Of a stretch of 64,000 nucleotides of DNA, positions 27,509 through 35,633 are shown in pieces. A program made the position numbers and the translations under genes. Under the pieces are notes generated by a model that saw only the letters and a list, made by a program, of their open reading frames with translations, ran no database searches and had not been told where the DNA came from. This stretch comes from an uncultured Pseudoflavonifractor sp. (GTDB taxonomy: Bacteria; Bacillota; Clostridia; Oscillospirales; Oscillospiraceae), in assembly GCA_904419835.1 (NCBI GenBank), contig CAJFTA010000001.1, positions 1 to 64,000 on the forward strand, written 5' to 3'. The number at the start of each line of letters is the position of its first letter. Position 1 is the stretch's first letter.

Positions 27509-27790
27509 GTGGAGAAGCGGCAGAAGCGGGAGGGGCTGTTGGAGCGTACGGCCCAGGTCCTGGACCTGCCCGGGGACGTGGTGGCCGGGCTGCCCCGGGT
27601 GGAGATCACCGGCAGCCGGGAGCTGCGGATGGAGAACCACAAGGGGATTCTCGCCTACGGCACGGAGGAGATCCACGTCTCAGGCGGCAAGCTGATTCTG
27701 AAAATCCGGGGCAGGGGGCTGGAGCTCAAGGCCATGAACGCCAGCGAGCTGCTGATTACAGGGGAGATTGAAGGGGTGGACCTGACATAG
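27509..27790 (+). CDS. yqfC: Sporulation protein YqfC (YabP/YqfC family)
   Basis: A 93-residue small beta-rich protein of the YabP/YqfC family, made in the mother cell during sporulation in relatives. Signatures are LERTAQVLDLPGDVVAGLPRVEITGSREL, MENHKGIL and LILKIRGRGLELKAMN. GTG 27509 sits 8 bases after a perfect AGGAGG. It stands in the usual order ahead of yqfD and phoH. The TAG stop codon is the first three bases of a 165-bp MITE, so the natural C-terminus may have been altered. Confidence 0.9.
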   Translation: MEKRQKREGLLERTAQVLDLPGDVVAGLPRVEITGSRELRMENHKGILAYGTEEIHVSGGKLILKIRGRGLELKAMNASELLITGEIEGVDLT

Positions 27791-27952
27791 GGCCTGCTTG
27801 AACATTGTCAACAGGCCCAATTGGCGGACCTTTTGACCGCTGGACGGCCCAATTTTTCCTTGAAATCCGTCAGGATTCCTGCAAAAAAATTGCTTGCCAG
27901 CGGCCAAAATTCCTCGCCGCTGCGCACAGTGCCAATATTCAAACAAGCCCTA
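27788..27952. mobile_element. 165-bp MITE with 20-bp terminal inverted repeats
   Basis: The left end TAGGGCCTGCTTGAACATTG and the reverse complement of the right end, TAGGGCTTGTTTGAATATTG, match at 17 of 20 positions. No ORF or transposase is inside. Internal sequence is AT-richer than the surroundings and contains partial palindromes (e.g. GGCGGACC...ACCGCTGG). It sits exactly between yqfC and yqfD. It supplies the yqfC stop codon and ends 10 bases before the yqfD ribosome-binding site. The outer TA at each end could be the target-site duplication or part of the repeat. Confidence 0.82.
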
Positions 27953-27971
27953 GGGCCGCTGGAGGTGGAGC

Positions 27972-29222
27972 ATGCAGAAGGTGATCAATTTTCTCCGGGG
28001 GAGCGTGCGCCTGGAGGCGGAGGGGGCCTTTCCCGAGCGGTTTCTCAACCTGTGCGCCCAGAACGGCGTGGCCTTCTGGGCCGTGGAGTGGCTGGAGACA
28101 GGCCGGGTGGCCCTCACCGTCCCCCGGCGGGACGCCAGGCGGGCCGAGGCCCTGGGGGAGCGGGCCTCCTGCCAGGTGACGCGGCGGAAGACCGGCGGCG
28201 TCCCCTTCTTCCTGGCCCGGTTCCGCAAGCGGTACGCCCTGCTGACCGGGCTGGCGCTCTCCCTGGCGGCGGTGTGCATACTGTCCCAGTTTGTGCTGGA
28301 TGTGGAGGTGTCGGGCAACGAGACCGTTACCACGGCGGAGATCCTCACCGAGCTGCGCCGCCTGGGGGTGCGCCCCGGGGTGTACGGCCCGGGCATCGAC
28401 CCGGCGGCCACGGCCCAGAAGCTGCTGCTGCAGCTGGACGATCTGTCCTGGTGCGCCATCAACCTGAGGGGCACCGTGGCCGAGGTGCTGGTGCGGGAGC
28501 GCATCGAGCCGCCGGAGGTACTGGACGAGACCGAGCTGGGGGATGTGGTAGCCTCGGTGCCCGGCATTGTGACCCAGGTGGAGGTGCTGGGGGGCGAGTC
28601 CGCCGTGGAGGAAGGGGACACGGTGGTGGAGGGACAGGTGCTTATCACCGGGAACATCCACATGGAGGGGGCGGAGTACAGCGGCATCGACCTGGGCTGG
28701 CGGCAGGTGCGGGCCCAGGGCCGGGTGTACGCCCGCACCTGGCGCACCCTGGAGGCGGAAATCCCCCTGACGGCCCAGGTCAAGTCCTATACCGGGGAGG
28801 AGAAATCCCTCTGGTCCCTGAGTCTGCTGGGTTGGCGGGTCAATTTTTATGGAAACAGTGGAATTTCCTATGAGAGGTATGATAAAATAAGCGACGTATG
28901 GACCGCCCGTCTGCCCGGCGGACAGGAGATGCCCCTGTCCCTGACCAGAGAGACGGTCCGGGCCTACGAGACTGTCACCGCCCAGGTGGATGCCGCCGCG
29001 GCGGAGAAGCTGCTCCGGGCGCAGCTGGAGGAGGACCTTCTGGCTGCTCTGGGAGAGAGGGGAGAGGTGGTCTCCATGGATTTTGCCGCCCGGGAACAGA
29101 GCGGCATGCTCATTGTCCGGCTCCAGGCCGAGTGCCGGGAGGAGATTGGACGATTTGTGCCCTACGAGGGACAGCAGGAAAATGAAACACAGCCGGCGGA
29201 GGAACAAGGCTCTTCCGGCTGA
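27972..29222 (+). CDS. yqfD: Sporulation protein YqfD
   Basis: A 416-residue stage IV sporulation-type membrane protein. It has an N-terminal domain (INFLRGSVRLEAEGAFPERFLNL pattern), one clear membrane segment at ~88-105 (YALLTGLALSLAAVCILSQF), then an extracytoplasmic region with GNETVTTAEILTELRRLGVRPG and LSWCAINLRGTVAEVLVRER. This is the standard YqfD layout. ATG follows GGAGGTGGAG. It is the second gene of the yqfC-yqfD-phoH unit. Confidence 0.93.
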   Translation: MQKVINFLRGSVRLEAEGAFPERFLNLCAQNGVAFWAVEWLETGRVALTVPRRDARRAEALGERASCQVTRRKTGGVPFFLARFRKRYALLTGLALSLAAVCILSQFVLDVEVSGNETVTTAEILTELRRLGVRPGVYGPGIDPAATAQKLLLQLDDLSWCAINLRGTVAEVLVRERIEPPEVLDETELGDVVASVPGIVTQVEVLGGESAVEEGDTVVEGQVLITGNIHMEGAEYSGIDLGWRQVRAQGRVYARTWRTLEAEIPLTAQVKSYTGEEKSLWSLSLLGWRVNFYGNSGISYERYDKISDVWTARLPGGQEMPLSLTRETVRAYETVTAQVDAAAAEKLLRAQLEEDLLAALGERGEVVSMDFAAREQSGMLIVRLQAECREEIGRFVPYEGQQENETQPAEEQGSSG

Positions 29223-29243
29223 AGCAGCGAGGAGCGTAGCAGC

Positions 29244-30221
29244 TTGATTGAACAGACGATAAGCATGGAGCGAATGGAGGAGGCCGTCAATATCTTCGGC
29301 TCCTTCGACGAGAATATCCGCATCATCGAGCGGGAGCTGGGCGTCACGGTGGTGAGCCGGGACGGGGAGCTGAAGGTGTCCGGCGAGGCGGAGAACGTGA
29401 TGTACGGCGTCAAGGCCATTGAGGGGCTCATGTCCCTCTCCGCCAAGGGCGAGACCATCAACGAGCAGAACGTGCGCTATATCATCTCCCTGATCCGGTC
29501 GGGCAACGAGGACCGGATCGGGGACCTGGCCCGGGACGTGCTGTGCGTCACCGCCAAGGGCAAGCCCATCAAGGCCAAGACCATCGGACAGAAGAAGTAC
29601 GTGGAGGCCATCAAGAAGAACCTGGTCACCCTGGGCATCGGCCCGGCGGGCACCGGCAAGACCTATCTGGCGGTGGCCGCGGCGGTGGCCGCCTTCCGGG
29701 ACAAGCAGGTCAACCGCATCATCCTCACCCGCCCGGCGGTGGAGGCCGGGGAGCGGCTGGGCTTCCTGCCCGGCGATTTGCAGAGCAAGGTGGACCCCTA
29801 CCTGCGGCCCCTGTACGACGCCCTCTTTGAGATGCTGGGGCCGGAGACCTATCAGAAGTACCTGGAGCGGGGCAACATCGAGGTGGCCCCCCTGGCCTAC
29901 ATGCGGGGCCGCACCCTGGACGACAGCTTCATCATCCTGGACGAGGCCCAGAATACCTCCCGGGAGCAGATGAAGATGTTCCTGACCCGCATGGGCTTTG
30001 GCTCCAAAATTGTCATCACCGGCGACGTGACCCAGATCGACCTGCCCAGCGACAAGGTCTCCGGCCTGAAGGAGGCCATGCGGGTGCTGGGTGGCGTGGA
30101 GGACATCGCCATCTGCCGCCTGGGCCAGGCCGACGTGGTGCGCCACGTCATTGTCCAGCGGATCATCAAGGCCTACGAGGAGGACGAGAACCGCCGCAAC
30201 GCCAAGCGGGAGAAGCGGTAA
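29244..30221 (+). CDS. phoH: PhoH family ATPase (PhoH-like/YbeZ)
   Basis: A 325-residue cytoplasmic P-loop ATPase related to helicase superfamily I, linked with YbeY in ribosome and RNA maturation. An N-terminal KH-like segment (~10-80) precedes Walker A GIGPAGTGKTYLAVA (~residue 133), LTRPAVEAGERLGFLPGDL, Walker B SFIILDEAQNTSREQMK and VITGDVTQIDLP. The start is TTG 29244 after GCGAGGAGCG, 21 bases after the yqfD stop; an ATG at 29265 is an alternative that would shorten it by seven residues. Confidence 0.94.
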   Translation: MIEQTISMERMEEAVNIFGSFDENIRIIERELGVTVVSRDGELKVSGEAENVMYGVKAIEGLMSLSAKGETINEQNVRYIISLIRSGNEDRIGDLARDVLCVTAKGKPIKAKTIGQKKYVEAIKKNLVTLGIGPAGTGKTYLAVAAAVAAFRDKQVNRIILTRPAVEAGERLGFLPGDLQSKVDPYLRPLYDALFEMLGPETYQKYLERGNIEVAPLAYMRGRTLDDSFIILDEAQNTSREQMKMFLTRMGFGSKIVITGDVTQIDLPSDKVSGLKEAMRVLGGVEDIAICRLGQADVVRHVIVQRIIKAYEEDENRRNAKREKR

Positions 30222-30248
30222 GCGCATTCCGGGAGGAGGGAAAGGCCC

Positions 30249-30434
30249 GTGACGGGCTATACGGTGGAGGTGGACGAGCCCGCCGCCGGCCGCTGGTACG
30301 CCCAGGCGGAGCTCCCCTGGGGCGCGCCCGGCTTCCCGCAGCCCCACTTTGATTTGGAATTCACCCTGTACCTGCCCTGGGTGCTGGACGAGCATGTGGA
30401 CAGCCCGGAGAAAAAGAAGGAGGATGCTCCGTGA
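30249..30434 (+). CDS. Small hypothetical protein (61 aa) between phoH and ybeY
   Basis: GTG start after a GGGAGGAGGGAAAGG site; the stop overlaps the ybeY start (GTGA), which argues it is translated and couples to ybeY. The 61 residues are acidic and aromatic (YTVEVDEPAAGRWYAQAEL, then FDLEFTLYLPWVLDEHVD), with no membrane segment or cysteine. I do not recognise a family. In many Firmicutes the large 7TM-HD protein gene yqfF occupies this place; it is absent here. Confidence 0.62.
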   Translation: MTGYTVEVDEPAAGRWYAQAELPWGAPGFPQPHFDLEFTLYLPWVLDEHVDSPEKKKEDAP

Positions 30435-30925
30435 ACCATGAACTGATTATTGAGACCGAGGTGGAGGGCGCCGAGCCCTATGCCGACCTGCTGCGGCAGG
30501 TCATTCCCGCCGCCCTGGAGGCGGAGGGGGTGGCGGTGCCCTGGGAGGTGGACGTGCTCTTCACCGATGACGAGGGCATCCACCAGATCAACCTGGAGCA
30601 GCGGGAGGTGGACCGCCCCACCGACGTGCTGTCCTTCCCCATGTTCGACCTCCAGCCCGGGGAGCACCCCACCGAGGCGGACGCCGACCCGGGCACCGGC
30701 CTGGTGCCTCTGGGGGACATGGTCATCTCCCTGGAGCGGGCCAAAGCCCAGGGGGAAGAGTACGGCCACGGCACCCACCGGGAGGTGGCCTATCTGGCCG
30801 TCCACTCCGTGCTCCACCTGCTGGGGTACGACCACATGGACGAGGGCCCCATGAAGGCCCAGATGCGGGCGCGTGAAGAGGCCATCCTGGAGCAGCTGGG
30901 GATTACCAGAGGACAGGAGGGGTAA
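30431..30925 (+). CDS. ybeY: Endoribonuclease/rRNA maturation factor YbeY
   Basis: A 164-residue zinc metalloprotein required for 16S rRNA 3' maturation and ribosome quality control. The family zinc motif HxxxHxxxxxH is present in AVHSVLHLLGYDHMDEG (residues ~117-131), preceded by VDVLFTDDEGIHQINLEQREVDRPTDVLSFPM. GTG 30431 overlaps the previous stop. It lies between phoH and era as in most Firmicutes. Confidence 0.95.
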   Translation: MNHELIIETEVEGAEPYADLLRQVIPAALEAEGVAVPWEVDVLFTDDEGIHQINLEQREVDRPTDVLSFPMFDLQPGEHPTEADADPGTGLVPLGDMVISLERAKAQGEEYGHGTHREVAYLAVHSVLHLLGYDHMDEGPMKAQMRAREEAILEQLGITRGQEG

Positions 30926-30927
30926 TC

Positions 30928-31182
30928 ATGCGGTACGGATACATTGTCGGCGGAGGTTTGTTCTCCATTGCCATCTTTTATGCCATCCTCATGGTGCTGA
31001 ACGGCCTGGGTGCGGGAGGCGGCCTGCTCGAACTGATGTCGCTGTTTCTCCTCATGGCCCTGCCGGGCATCATCGTGGGTGCGGCTGCGGCCGAGCGGGA
31101 AAAGCGTGAGGCGGAGCTCTCCGAGCTGAAGGAGGAGCTCTCCGCCATTCGCGCCCTGCTGGAGAAGCAGGACAGACAGTAA
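30928..31182 (+). CDS. Small two-helix membrane protein with C-terminal coiled coil (84 aa)
   Basis: The ATG is three bases after the ybeY stop, with GGACAGGAGGGG upstream. It has two hydrophobic segments (~residues 5-25, IVGGGLFSIAIFYAILMVLNG, and 33-55, LELMSLFLLMALPGIIVGAAA), then a charged helix AEREKREAELSELKEELSAI predicted to be a coiled coil. It occupies the position where dgkA (diacylglycerol/undecaprenol kinase) often sits between ybeY and era but lacks kinase motifs. Function unknown. Confidence 0.75.
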   Translation: MRYGYIVGGGLFSIAIFYAILMVLNGLGAGGGLLELMSLFLLMALPGIIVGAAAAEREKREAELSELKEELSAIRALLEKQDRQ

Positions 31183-31248
31183 AATATGCGGCCGGTAAAA
31201 AATAAGCCGCATGTGAATAAAATTGCTCAAGAAAGTTGAGGATAACCT

Positions 31249-32142
31249 ATGGAAATCAAAAAATCCGGCATGATCGCCATTGTGGGGCGGCCCAATGTGG
31301 GCAAGTCCACCCTGACCAACGCCCTGGTGGGCGAGAAGATCGCCATTGTCACCAACAAGCCCCAGACCACCCGCAACCGCATCTGCGCCGTGCTCAACCG
31401 GGGGGAGTGCCAGTTCGTGTTCATGGACACGCCGGGCCTCCACCGGGCCCGGACCCGTCTGGGGGACTACATGGTGAAGGTGGTGCGGGACAGCGTGGCC
31501 GACGTGGACGCGGTCATGCTGCTGGTGGAGCCCATCCCCCATGTGGGCGGGCCGGAGGAGGAGCTTATCGAGCGCATCAAGGCCCTGAGCGTGCCCTCCG
31601 TGCTGGTCATCAATAAAATCGACACCGTGAAGAAGGACGAGCTGCTCTCCGTCATGCAGGCCTACGGCGAGAAGCACAGCTTCAACGCCATCCTGCCCGT
31701 CTCCGCCAGAAACGGCGAGGGTCTGGAGAAGCTGCTCCAGGTGCTGGGGGAGTTCCTGCCCGAGGGGCCCCAGCTCTTCCCCGAGGACATGGTCACCGAC
31801 CAGCCCGAGCGGCAGGTGTGCGCCGAGATTGTCCGGGAGAAGCTGCTCCTCTGCCTGGACAAGGAGATCCCCCACGGCACCGCCGTGGAGGTCACCCGGT
31901 TCATCGAGCGGGACGACGAGGTCATCGAGATGGACGCCACCATCTACTGCGAAAAGGACTCCCACAAGGGCATCATCATCGGCAAGGGCGGCGCCATGCT
32001 CAAGAAAATCTCCACCCTGGCCCGGCAGGACATCGAGCGCTTTATGGGTACAAAGGTGTTCCTCCAGACCTGGGTGAAGGTAAAACAAAACTGGCGCGAC
32101 AATGTGAATTTGATTCAGAATTTCGGTTATCGGGACGAATAA
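31249..32142 (+). CDS. era: GTPase Era
   Basis: A 297-residue GTPase that assists 16S rRNA processing and 30S assembly. G1 is GRPNVGKSTLTN, G2 lies in TTRNRICAV, G3 is DTPGLHRA, G4 NKID and G5 VSARNGEG. The C-terminal KH domain contains IIIGKGGAMLKKISTLAR. Length is normal. Downstream, spaced by 66 bases, is the small yqzL-like gene and then recO. Confidence 0.96.
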   Translation: MEIKKSGMIAIVGRPNVGKSTLTNALVGEKIAIVTNKPQTTRNRICAVLNRGECQFVFMDTPGLHRARTRLGDYMVKVVRDSVADVDAVMLLVEPIPHVGGPEEELIERIKALSVPSVLVINKIDTVKKDELLSVMQAYGEKHSFNAILPVSARNGEGLEKLLQVLGEFLPEGPQLFPEDMVTDQPERQVCAEIVREKLLLCLDKEIPHGTAVEVTRFIERDDEVIEMDATIYCEKDSHKGIIIGKGGAMLKKISTLARQDIERFMGTKVFLQTWVKVKQNWRDNVNLIQNFGYRDE

Positions 32143-32208
32143 CGCCGCAGAATTTACCGTTCATAAACCGGGCGCTCCGGGCCAAGCTATGGGCGAGGGG
32201 GCTTGGAT

Positions 32209-32325
32209 ATGGACTGTGAGACCATGTGGCGGCTGTTTCTTGCCACCGGACTGCCCGAGGCATACAGCCTGTACGCCCGCCTGCGGGAAGAGGCGGAGCG
32301 GGCAGAGGAGAGCAAAACCGCATAG
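32209..32325 (+). CDS. yqzL: YqzL-like small protein (38 aa)
   Basis: ATG 8 bases after GAGGGGG; 38 residues: MDCETMWRLFLATGLPEAYS followed by LYARLREEAERAEESKTA. The W-x-x-F-x-x-TG-x-x-x-AY-x-x-Y-x-x-L pattern and the position between era and recO are those of the YqzL family of very small Firmicutes proteins of unknown function. A GC-rich hairpin (GGCCCGGCGAAC / GTTCGCCGGGCC, ~32340-32368) without a T run follows before recO. Confidence 0.72.
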   Translation: MDCETMWRLFLATGLPEAYSLYARLREEAERAEESKTA

Positions 32326-32415
32326 CGCGCTGTTTCGGCCCGGCCCGGCGAACCCCTGTTCGCCGGGCCGGTTCGGCCGGGAAAGAGAGAATATACATAC
32401 TGCGTGGTGAAGCAT

Positions 32416-33174
32416 ATGCACCTGACAACCCAGGGGATTGTCCTGCGGGAGGTCAATTATAAGGAATCGGATAAAATCCTCACCGTCCTCACCCGGGACC
32501 TGGGGAAGCTGACGGTAAAGGCCCGGGCCTGCCGGCGGAAGAACAGCCCGCTCTCCGCAGCGGCCCAGCTGCTGGTGTACTCGGAGCTGACCCTGTTTGA
32601 GTACCGGGACTACTGGTCCATGGACCAGGGGGACTCCCTGGAGCAGTTCTGGGGGGTGCGGCGGGACGTGGAGAAGCTGGCCCTGGGCTCCTACTTCGCC
32701 GAGGTGATGGAGGCGGTGGCCGAGGAGGGGAGGGCGGACCCGGCCCTCCTGTCCCTGATTCTCAACTCTCTCTACGCCCTGGACAAGCTCAGCAAGCCCC
32801 TGCCCCTGGTGAAGGCGGCCTACGAGCTCAAGCTGCTGTCCCTGGCGGGGTACGAGCCCATGCTGGACGCCTGCGCGGTGTGCGGCGCGCCCGAGCCGGA
32901 GGAGCCCCGGCTCCACCTGCGGGAGGGCGTGCTCCACTGCGCCCGCTGCCGGGGCGGCGTGGGGGACGGGGTGTCCATGCCCCTGGACGGCCCCGCCCTG
33001 GCCGCCATGCGCCACGTGGTGATGGGCGACCCCAAGCGGCTCTTCTCCTTCCGGCTGGATGTCCCCTCCCAGAAGAAGATGAGCGACGTGTGCGAGGCCT
33101 TTCTCCTCACCCAGCTGGAGCGGGGCTTCGGCACCCTGGACTTCTGCAAGCAGCTCTCCGCCCTTCAGCCGTGA
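32416..33174 (+). CDS. recO: DNA repair protein RecO
   Basis: A 252-residue recombination mediator that helps load RecA on SSB-coated DNA. The N-terminal OB fold is seen in TTQGIVLREVNYKESDKILTV and GKLTVKARACRR. The helical domain follows, and a zinc motif CAVCGAPE plus CARC (~residues 154-180) is as in Gram-positive RecO. ATG 32416 gives the canonical N-terminus; GTG 32404 is an alternative adding four residues. It closes the era-yqzL-recO group. Confidence 0.93.
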   Translation: MHLTTQGIVLREVNYKESDKILTVLTRDLGKLTVKARACRRKNSPLSAAAQLLVYSELTLFEYRDYWSMDQGDSLEQFWGVRRDVEKLALGSYFAEVMEAVAEEGRADPALLSLILNSLYALDKLSKPLPLVKAAYELKLLSLAGYEPMLDACAVCGAPEPEEPRLHLREGVLHCARCRGGVGDGVSMPLDGPALAAMRHVVMGDPKRLFSFRLDVPSQKKMSDVCEAFLLTQLERGFGTLDFCKQLSALQP

Positions 33175-33281
33175 GAGGACGCTTCCGCTGCGCCCTGAGA
33201 CAGTATGTCCGGGCCCGGCGGCTTTACAGGCCGCCGAACAGCGGGCGATTAATGAAGCTGCCCCAGAAGAGAGCAATCGCG

Positions 33282-33320
33282 CGGGCCGGGAAGCCTTCAG
33301 ACAGGCTCCCGGCCCGTTTT
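33282..33320 (+). terminator. Terminator after recO
   Basis: A 14-15-bp stem (CGGGCCGGGAAGCCT / AGGCTCCCGGCCCG) with a TCAGAC loop, followed by TTTT. It lies ~108 bases after recO. The bases between recO and this stem contain no gene. Confidence 0.85.
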
Positions 33321-33349
33321 GCATGGAGAAGTCCGGAGGCCGTTTGCAT

Positions 33350-33378
33350 TTGACCTTTGGAGAAATCTCCATGATAAA
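33350..33378 (+). promoter_or_regulatory. Promoter of the two-component system with a palindrome in the spacer
   Basis: TTGACC (33350-33355) and GATAAA (33373-33378), 17-base spacer, 39 bases before the response regulator. The spacer holds an inverted repeat TGGAGA-AA-TCTCCA (33358-33371), well placed for a repressor or autoregulating response regulator. A second TGGAGA occurs at ~33324. Confidence 0.55.
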
Positions 33379-33416
33379 TTCACAATTCCATGTTACACTG
33401 GGGCAGGTGATAACAG

Positions 33417-34082
33417 ATGAAACACATTCTGATTGTGGAAGACGAGCCGGACATCCAGGAGCTGCTCCGGGCCTATCTGGAGGACGCCGGATATGGGACC
33501 GCTGCGGCTGGGGACGGGGTGGAGGCCATGGCCCTGTTCGGCGCACAGCCCTTTGACTTGGTTTTGCTGGATCTGATGCTCCCTAAAATCGACGGCTTCG
33601 GCGTCTGCGAGCTGATCCGCCGGCAGTCCCAGGTACCCATTCTCATGCTTACCGCCCTGGAGGGAGAGGAGCAGCAGCTCCGGGGCTTCGGCATGGACAT
33701 CGACGACTATGTGACCAAGCCATTTTCCATGCCGGTGCTGCTGGAGAAGATTCGGGTTATTCTCCGCCGCCGGGGAAGCGCAGAAGAGGATAATCACCTT
33801 CAGTACAGGGACCTGTCCCTGAATCTGGACGCCCGTGAGGCCCTGCTGGAGGGGCGCCGCCTGGAGCTGACGGCGCGGGAGTTTGATCTGCTCCACACCT
33901 TCCTGGCCGCTCCGGGCAGAGTATTCACCCGCGAAATGCTGCTGGCAAAACTGTGGGGCTACGATTTTTACGGGGACGAGCGGGTGGTGGACAGCCATAT
34001 CAAGAATCTCCGCCGCAAACTGGGGCGGGACTACATTGAGACCGTAAGGGGGGTGGGCTACCGTGCTGCCAAAGTGGGTTGA
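33417..34082 (+). CDS. OmpR/PhoB family response regulator
   Basis: A 221-residue two-component regulator. The receiver domain (1-~118) has the acidic pocket in VEDEPD, the phospho-acceptor Asp in LVLLDLMLPKIDGF, the switch Thr in MLTALEGEEQ and Lys in YVTKPFS. The winged-helix DNA-binding domain (~130-221) has LTAREFDLLHTFLAAPGRVFTREML and VDSHIKNLRRKL. The downstream kinase gene overlaps by 20 bases. VanR-like in general form, but no resistance genes are linked. Confidence 0.94.
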   Translation: MKHILIVEDEPDIQELLRAYLEDAGYGTAAAGDGVEAMALFGAQPFDLVLLDLMLPKIDGFGVCELIRRQSQVPILMLTALEGEEQQLRGFGMDIDDYVTKPFSMPVLLEKIRVILRRRGSAEEDNHLQYRDLSLNLDAREALLEGRRLELTAREFDLLHTFLAAPGRVFTREMLLAKLWGYDFYGDERVVDSHIKNLRRKLGRDYIETVRGVGYRAAKVG

Positions 34083-35544
34083 TGAGAGCCTGACCGCCCG
34101 CATCTTTCTCATTACCGCCGGCATTCTGCTCTTTGCCGGGGCCGTCACTTTCGGCTTTATCGCCTGGGCCACCCCCAGCACCTACACCGCCGTAGTAAAT
34201 GACGATCTTACCGCTCAAGTGGATGTCCTGATGGAGAAACTGGCGGATAGTACGCCGACAGAATGTGGGGAGCTTCTGGATGAGTTCGTGCTCTCCTCCG
34301 GGGCCAACGCCATGCTGGTGGGGCCGGACGGACGGCTGGTGGACACTGGGGCAAAGCTGACGGTTCAGGCTGTGTACGGGGAGCAGAATATAGTTGTCGC
34401 CGCGTCTGAAGGGGACGCTGTGGTCAGCTACGGGACGGCGGTTGGGCCGACAGAGGACGCCACGACCATCACCATGTCGGAGCAGGCCACCATTGCCGCC
34501 GAGGTGCGCTTTTCCGGTGGGGAAGAGAGCTATACCCTCTATGTCACACCCCGGATTAGGGCGGAAAACCTGGCCGTGCGGGCGCTGGCGCAGATGGCGC
34601 CCTGGCTGGTGCTGGTGCTGCTGGCCTTTTCCCTGCTGTGCGCGTTCTTCTACTCTCGGTACATCACCCGGCCCATCGTGCGCATGAGCGGCATTGCCGG
34701 GAAGATGGCGGAGCTGGATTTCCATTGGGAATGCGGGGAAAAGCGTCGGGACGAGATTGGCAAACTGGGCCGCAGCTTGGACAAATTGGCCCAGAGGTTG
34801 GATGCAGCCCTCACGGATCTGGAGAGCGCTAACCAAGCCCTTCGGGGAGAGGTAGAGCAGGAGCGGGAACTGGACCGCCAGCGGATGGCATTTTTCAACG
34901 CCGCTTCCCATGAACTGAAAACTCCGGTGACCATCCTGAAGGGACAGCTGTCCGGTATGTTGGAGGGCGTGGGCATCTACCAGGACCGGGACAAATACCT
35001 GCTGCGCTCCCTCCAGGTGACGGGACGGATGGAGAATCTGGTGCGGGAGATGCTGGCCATCTCCCGGATGGAAACGGGGTCTGTGGCTGTCAAGCAGGAG
35101 AGCGTGGATTTGTCCGCGCTTATTGAGCGGCAGCTGACGCTGGATGCCGGATTGCTGGAGCAGCGGGACCAGCGGCTGGTGTCCACGCTGATGCCGGGAG
35201 TCACCGTCACCGGCGACCCGTCTCTCCTCGGCAAGGCCGTGGGGAACCTGCTCTCCAACGCAGCCCTCTACTCTCCCGATGGCGCCGAGATCCGTGTGTG
35301 GTGTGGGATGCGGGAGGGCCGCCCGGTTCTGACGGTGGAGAACACCGGGGCTCATATCAGCGAGGAGGCCCTGCCCCATCTCTTTGAGGCATTTTACAGG
35401 GAGGAGGGCTCCCGAAACCGGGCCACCGGCGGCAGCGGCCTGGGGCTTTACCTTGTGAAAATGATTCTGGACCGGCATGGGGCGGAATGTACCATTGAGA
35501 ATACGAAGGACGGCGTGCGGGCTGCGGTGCATTTTATAGATTGA
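34063..35544 (+). CDS. Sensor histidine kinase
   Basis: A 493-residue membrane kinase, partner of the preceding regulator. Membrane spans are at ~12-35 (ARIFLITAGILLFAGAVTFG) and ~185-205, enclosing a ~150-residue extracytoplasmic sensor domain, then HAMP, the H box FFNAASHELKTPVTILKG (phospho-His), the N box LLSNAALYSPDG and the G boxes GGSGLGLYLVK. The start is GTG 34063 inside the regulator gene. Signal unknown; the neighbouring ABC operon is a plausible target. Confidence 0.92.
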   Translation: MLPKWVDESLTARIFLITAGILLFAGAVTFGFIAWATPSTYTAVVNDDLTAQVDVLMEKLADSTPTECGELLDEFVLSSGANAMLVGPDGRLVDTGAKLTVQAVYGEQNIVVAASEGDAVVSYGTAVGPTEDATTITMSEQATIAAEVRFSGGEESYTLYVTPRIRAENLAVRALAQMAPWLVLVLLAFSLLCAFFYSRYITRPIVRMSGIAGKMAELDFHWECGEKRRDEIGKLGRSLDKLAQRLDAALTDLESANQALRGEVEQERELDRQRMAFFNAASHELKTPVTILKGQLSGMLEGVGIYQDRDKYLLRSLQVTGRMENLVREMLAISRMETGSVAVKQESVDLSALIERQLTLDAGLLEQRDQRLVSTLMPGVTVTGDPSLLGKAVGNLLSNAALYSPDGAEIRVWCGMREGRPVLTVENTGAHISEEALPHLFEAFYREEGSRNRATGGSGLGLYLVKMILDRHGAECTIENTKDGVRAAVHFID

Positions 35545-35553
35545 CCCTGCCGA

Positions 35554-35583
35554 TTGATCTTTGCAGAGAGGATATGGTATAAT
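35554..35583 (+). promoter_or_regulatory. Promoter of the acetyltransferase gene
   Basis: TTGATC (35554-35559) and TATAAT (35578-35583), 18-base spacer, ~50 bases before the gene, just after the kinase stop. Confidence 0.7.
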
Positions 35584-35633
35584 CTGGCCGTCAGAAAGAT
35601 ATAAAAGGAACAGTGCGCGGCGGAAGGGATAAG

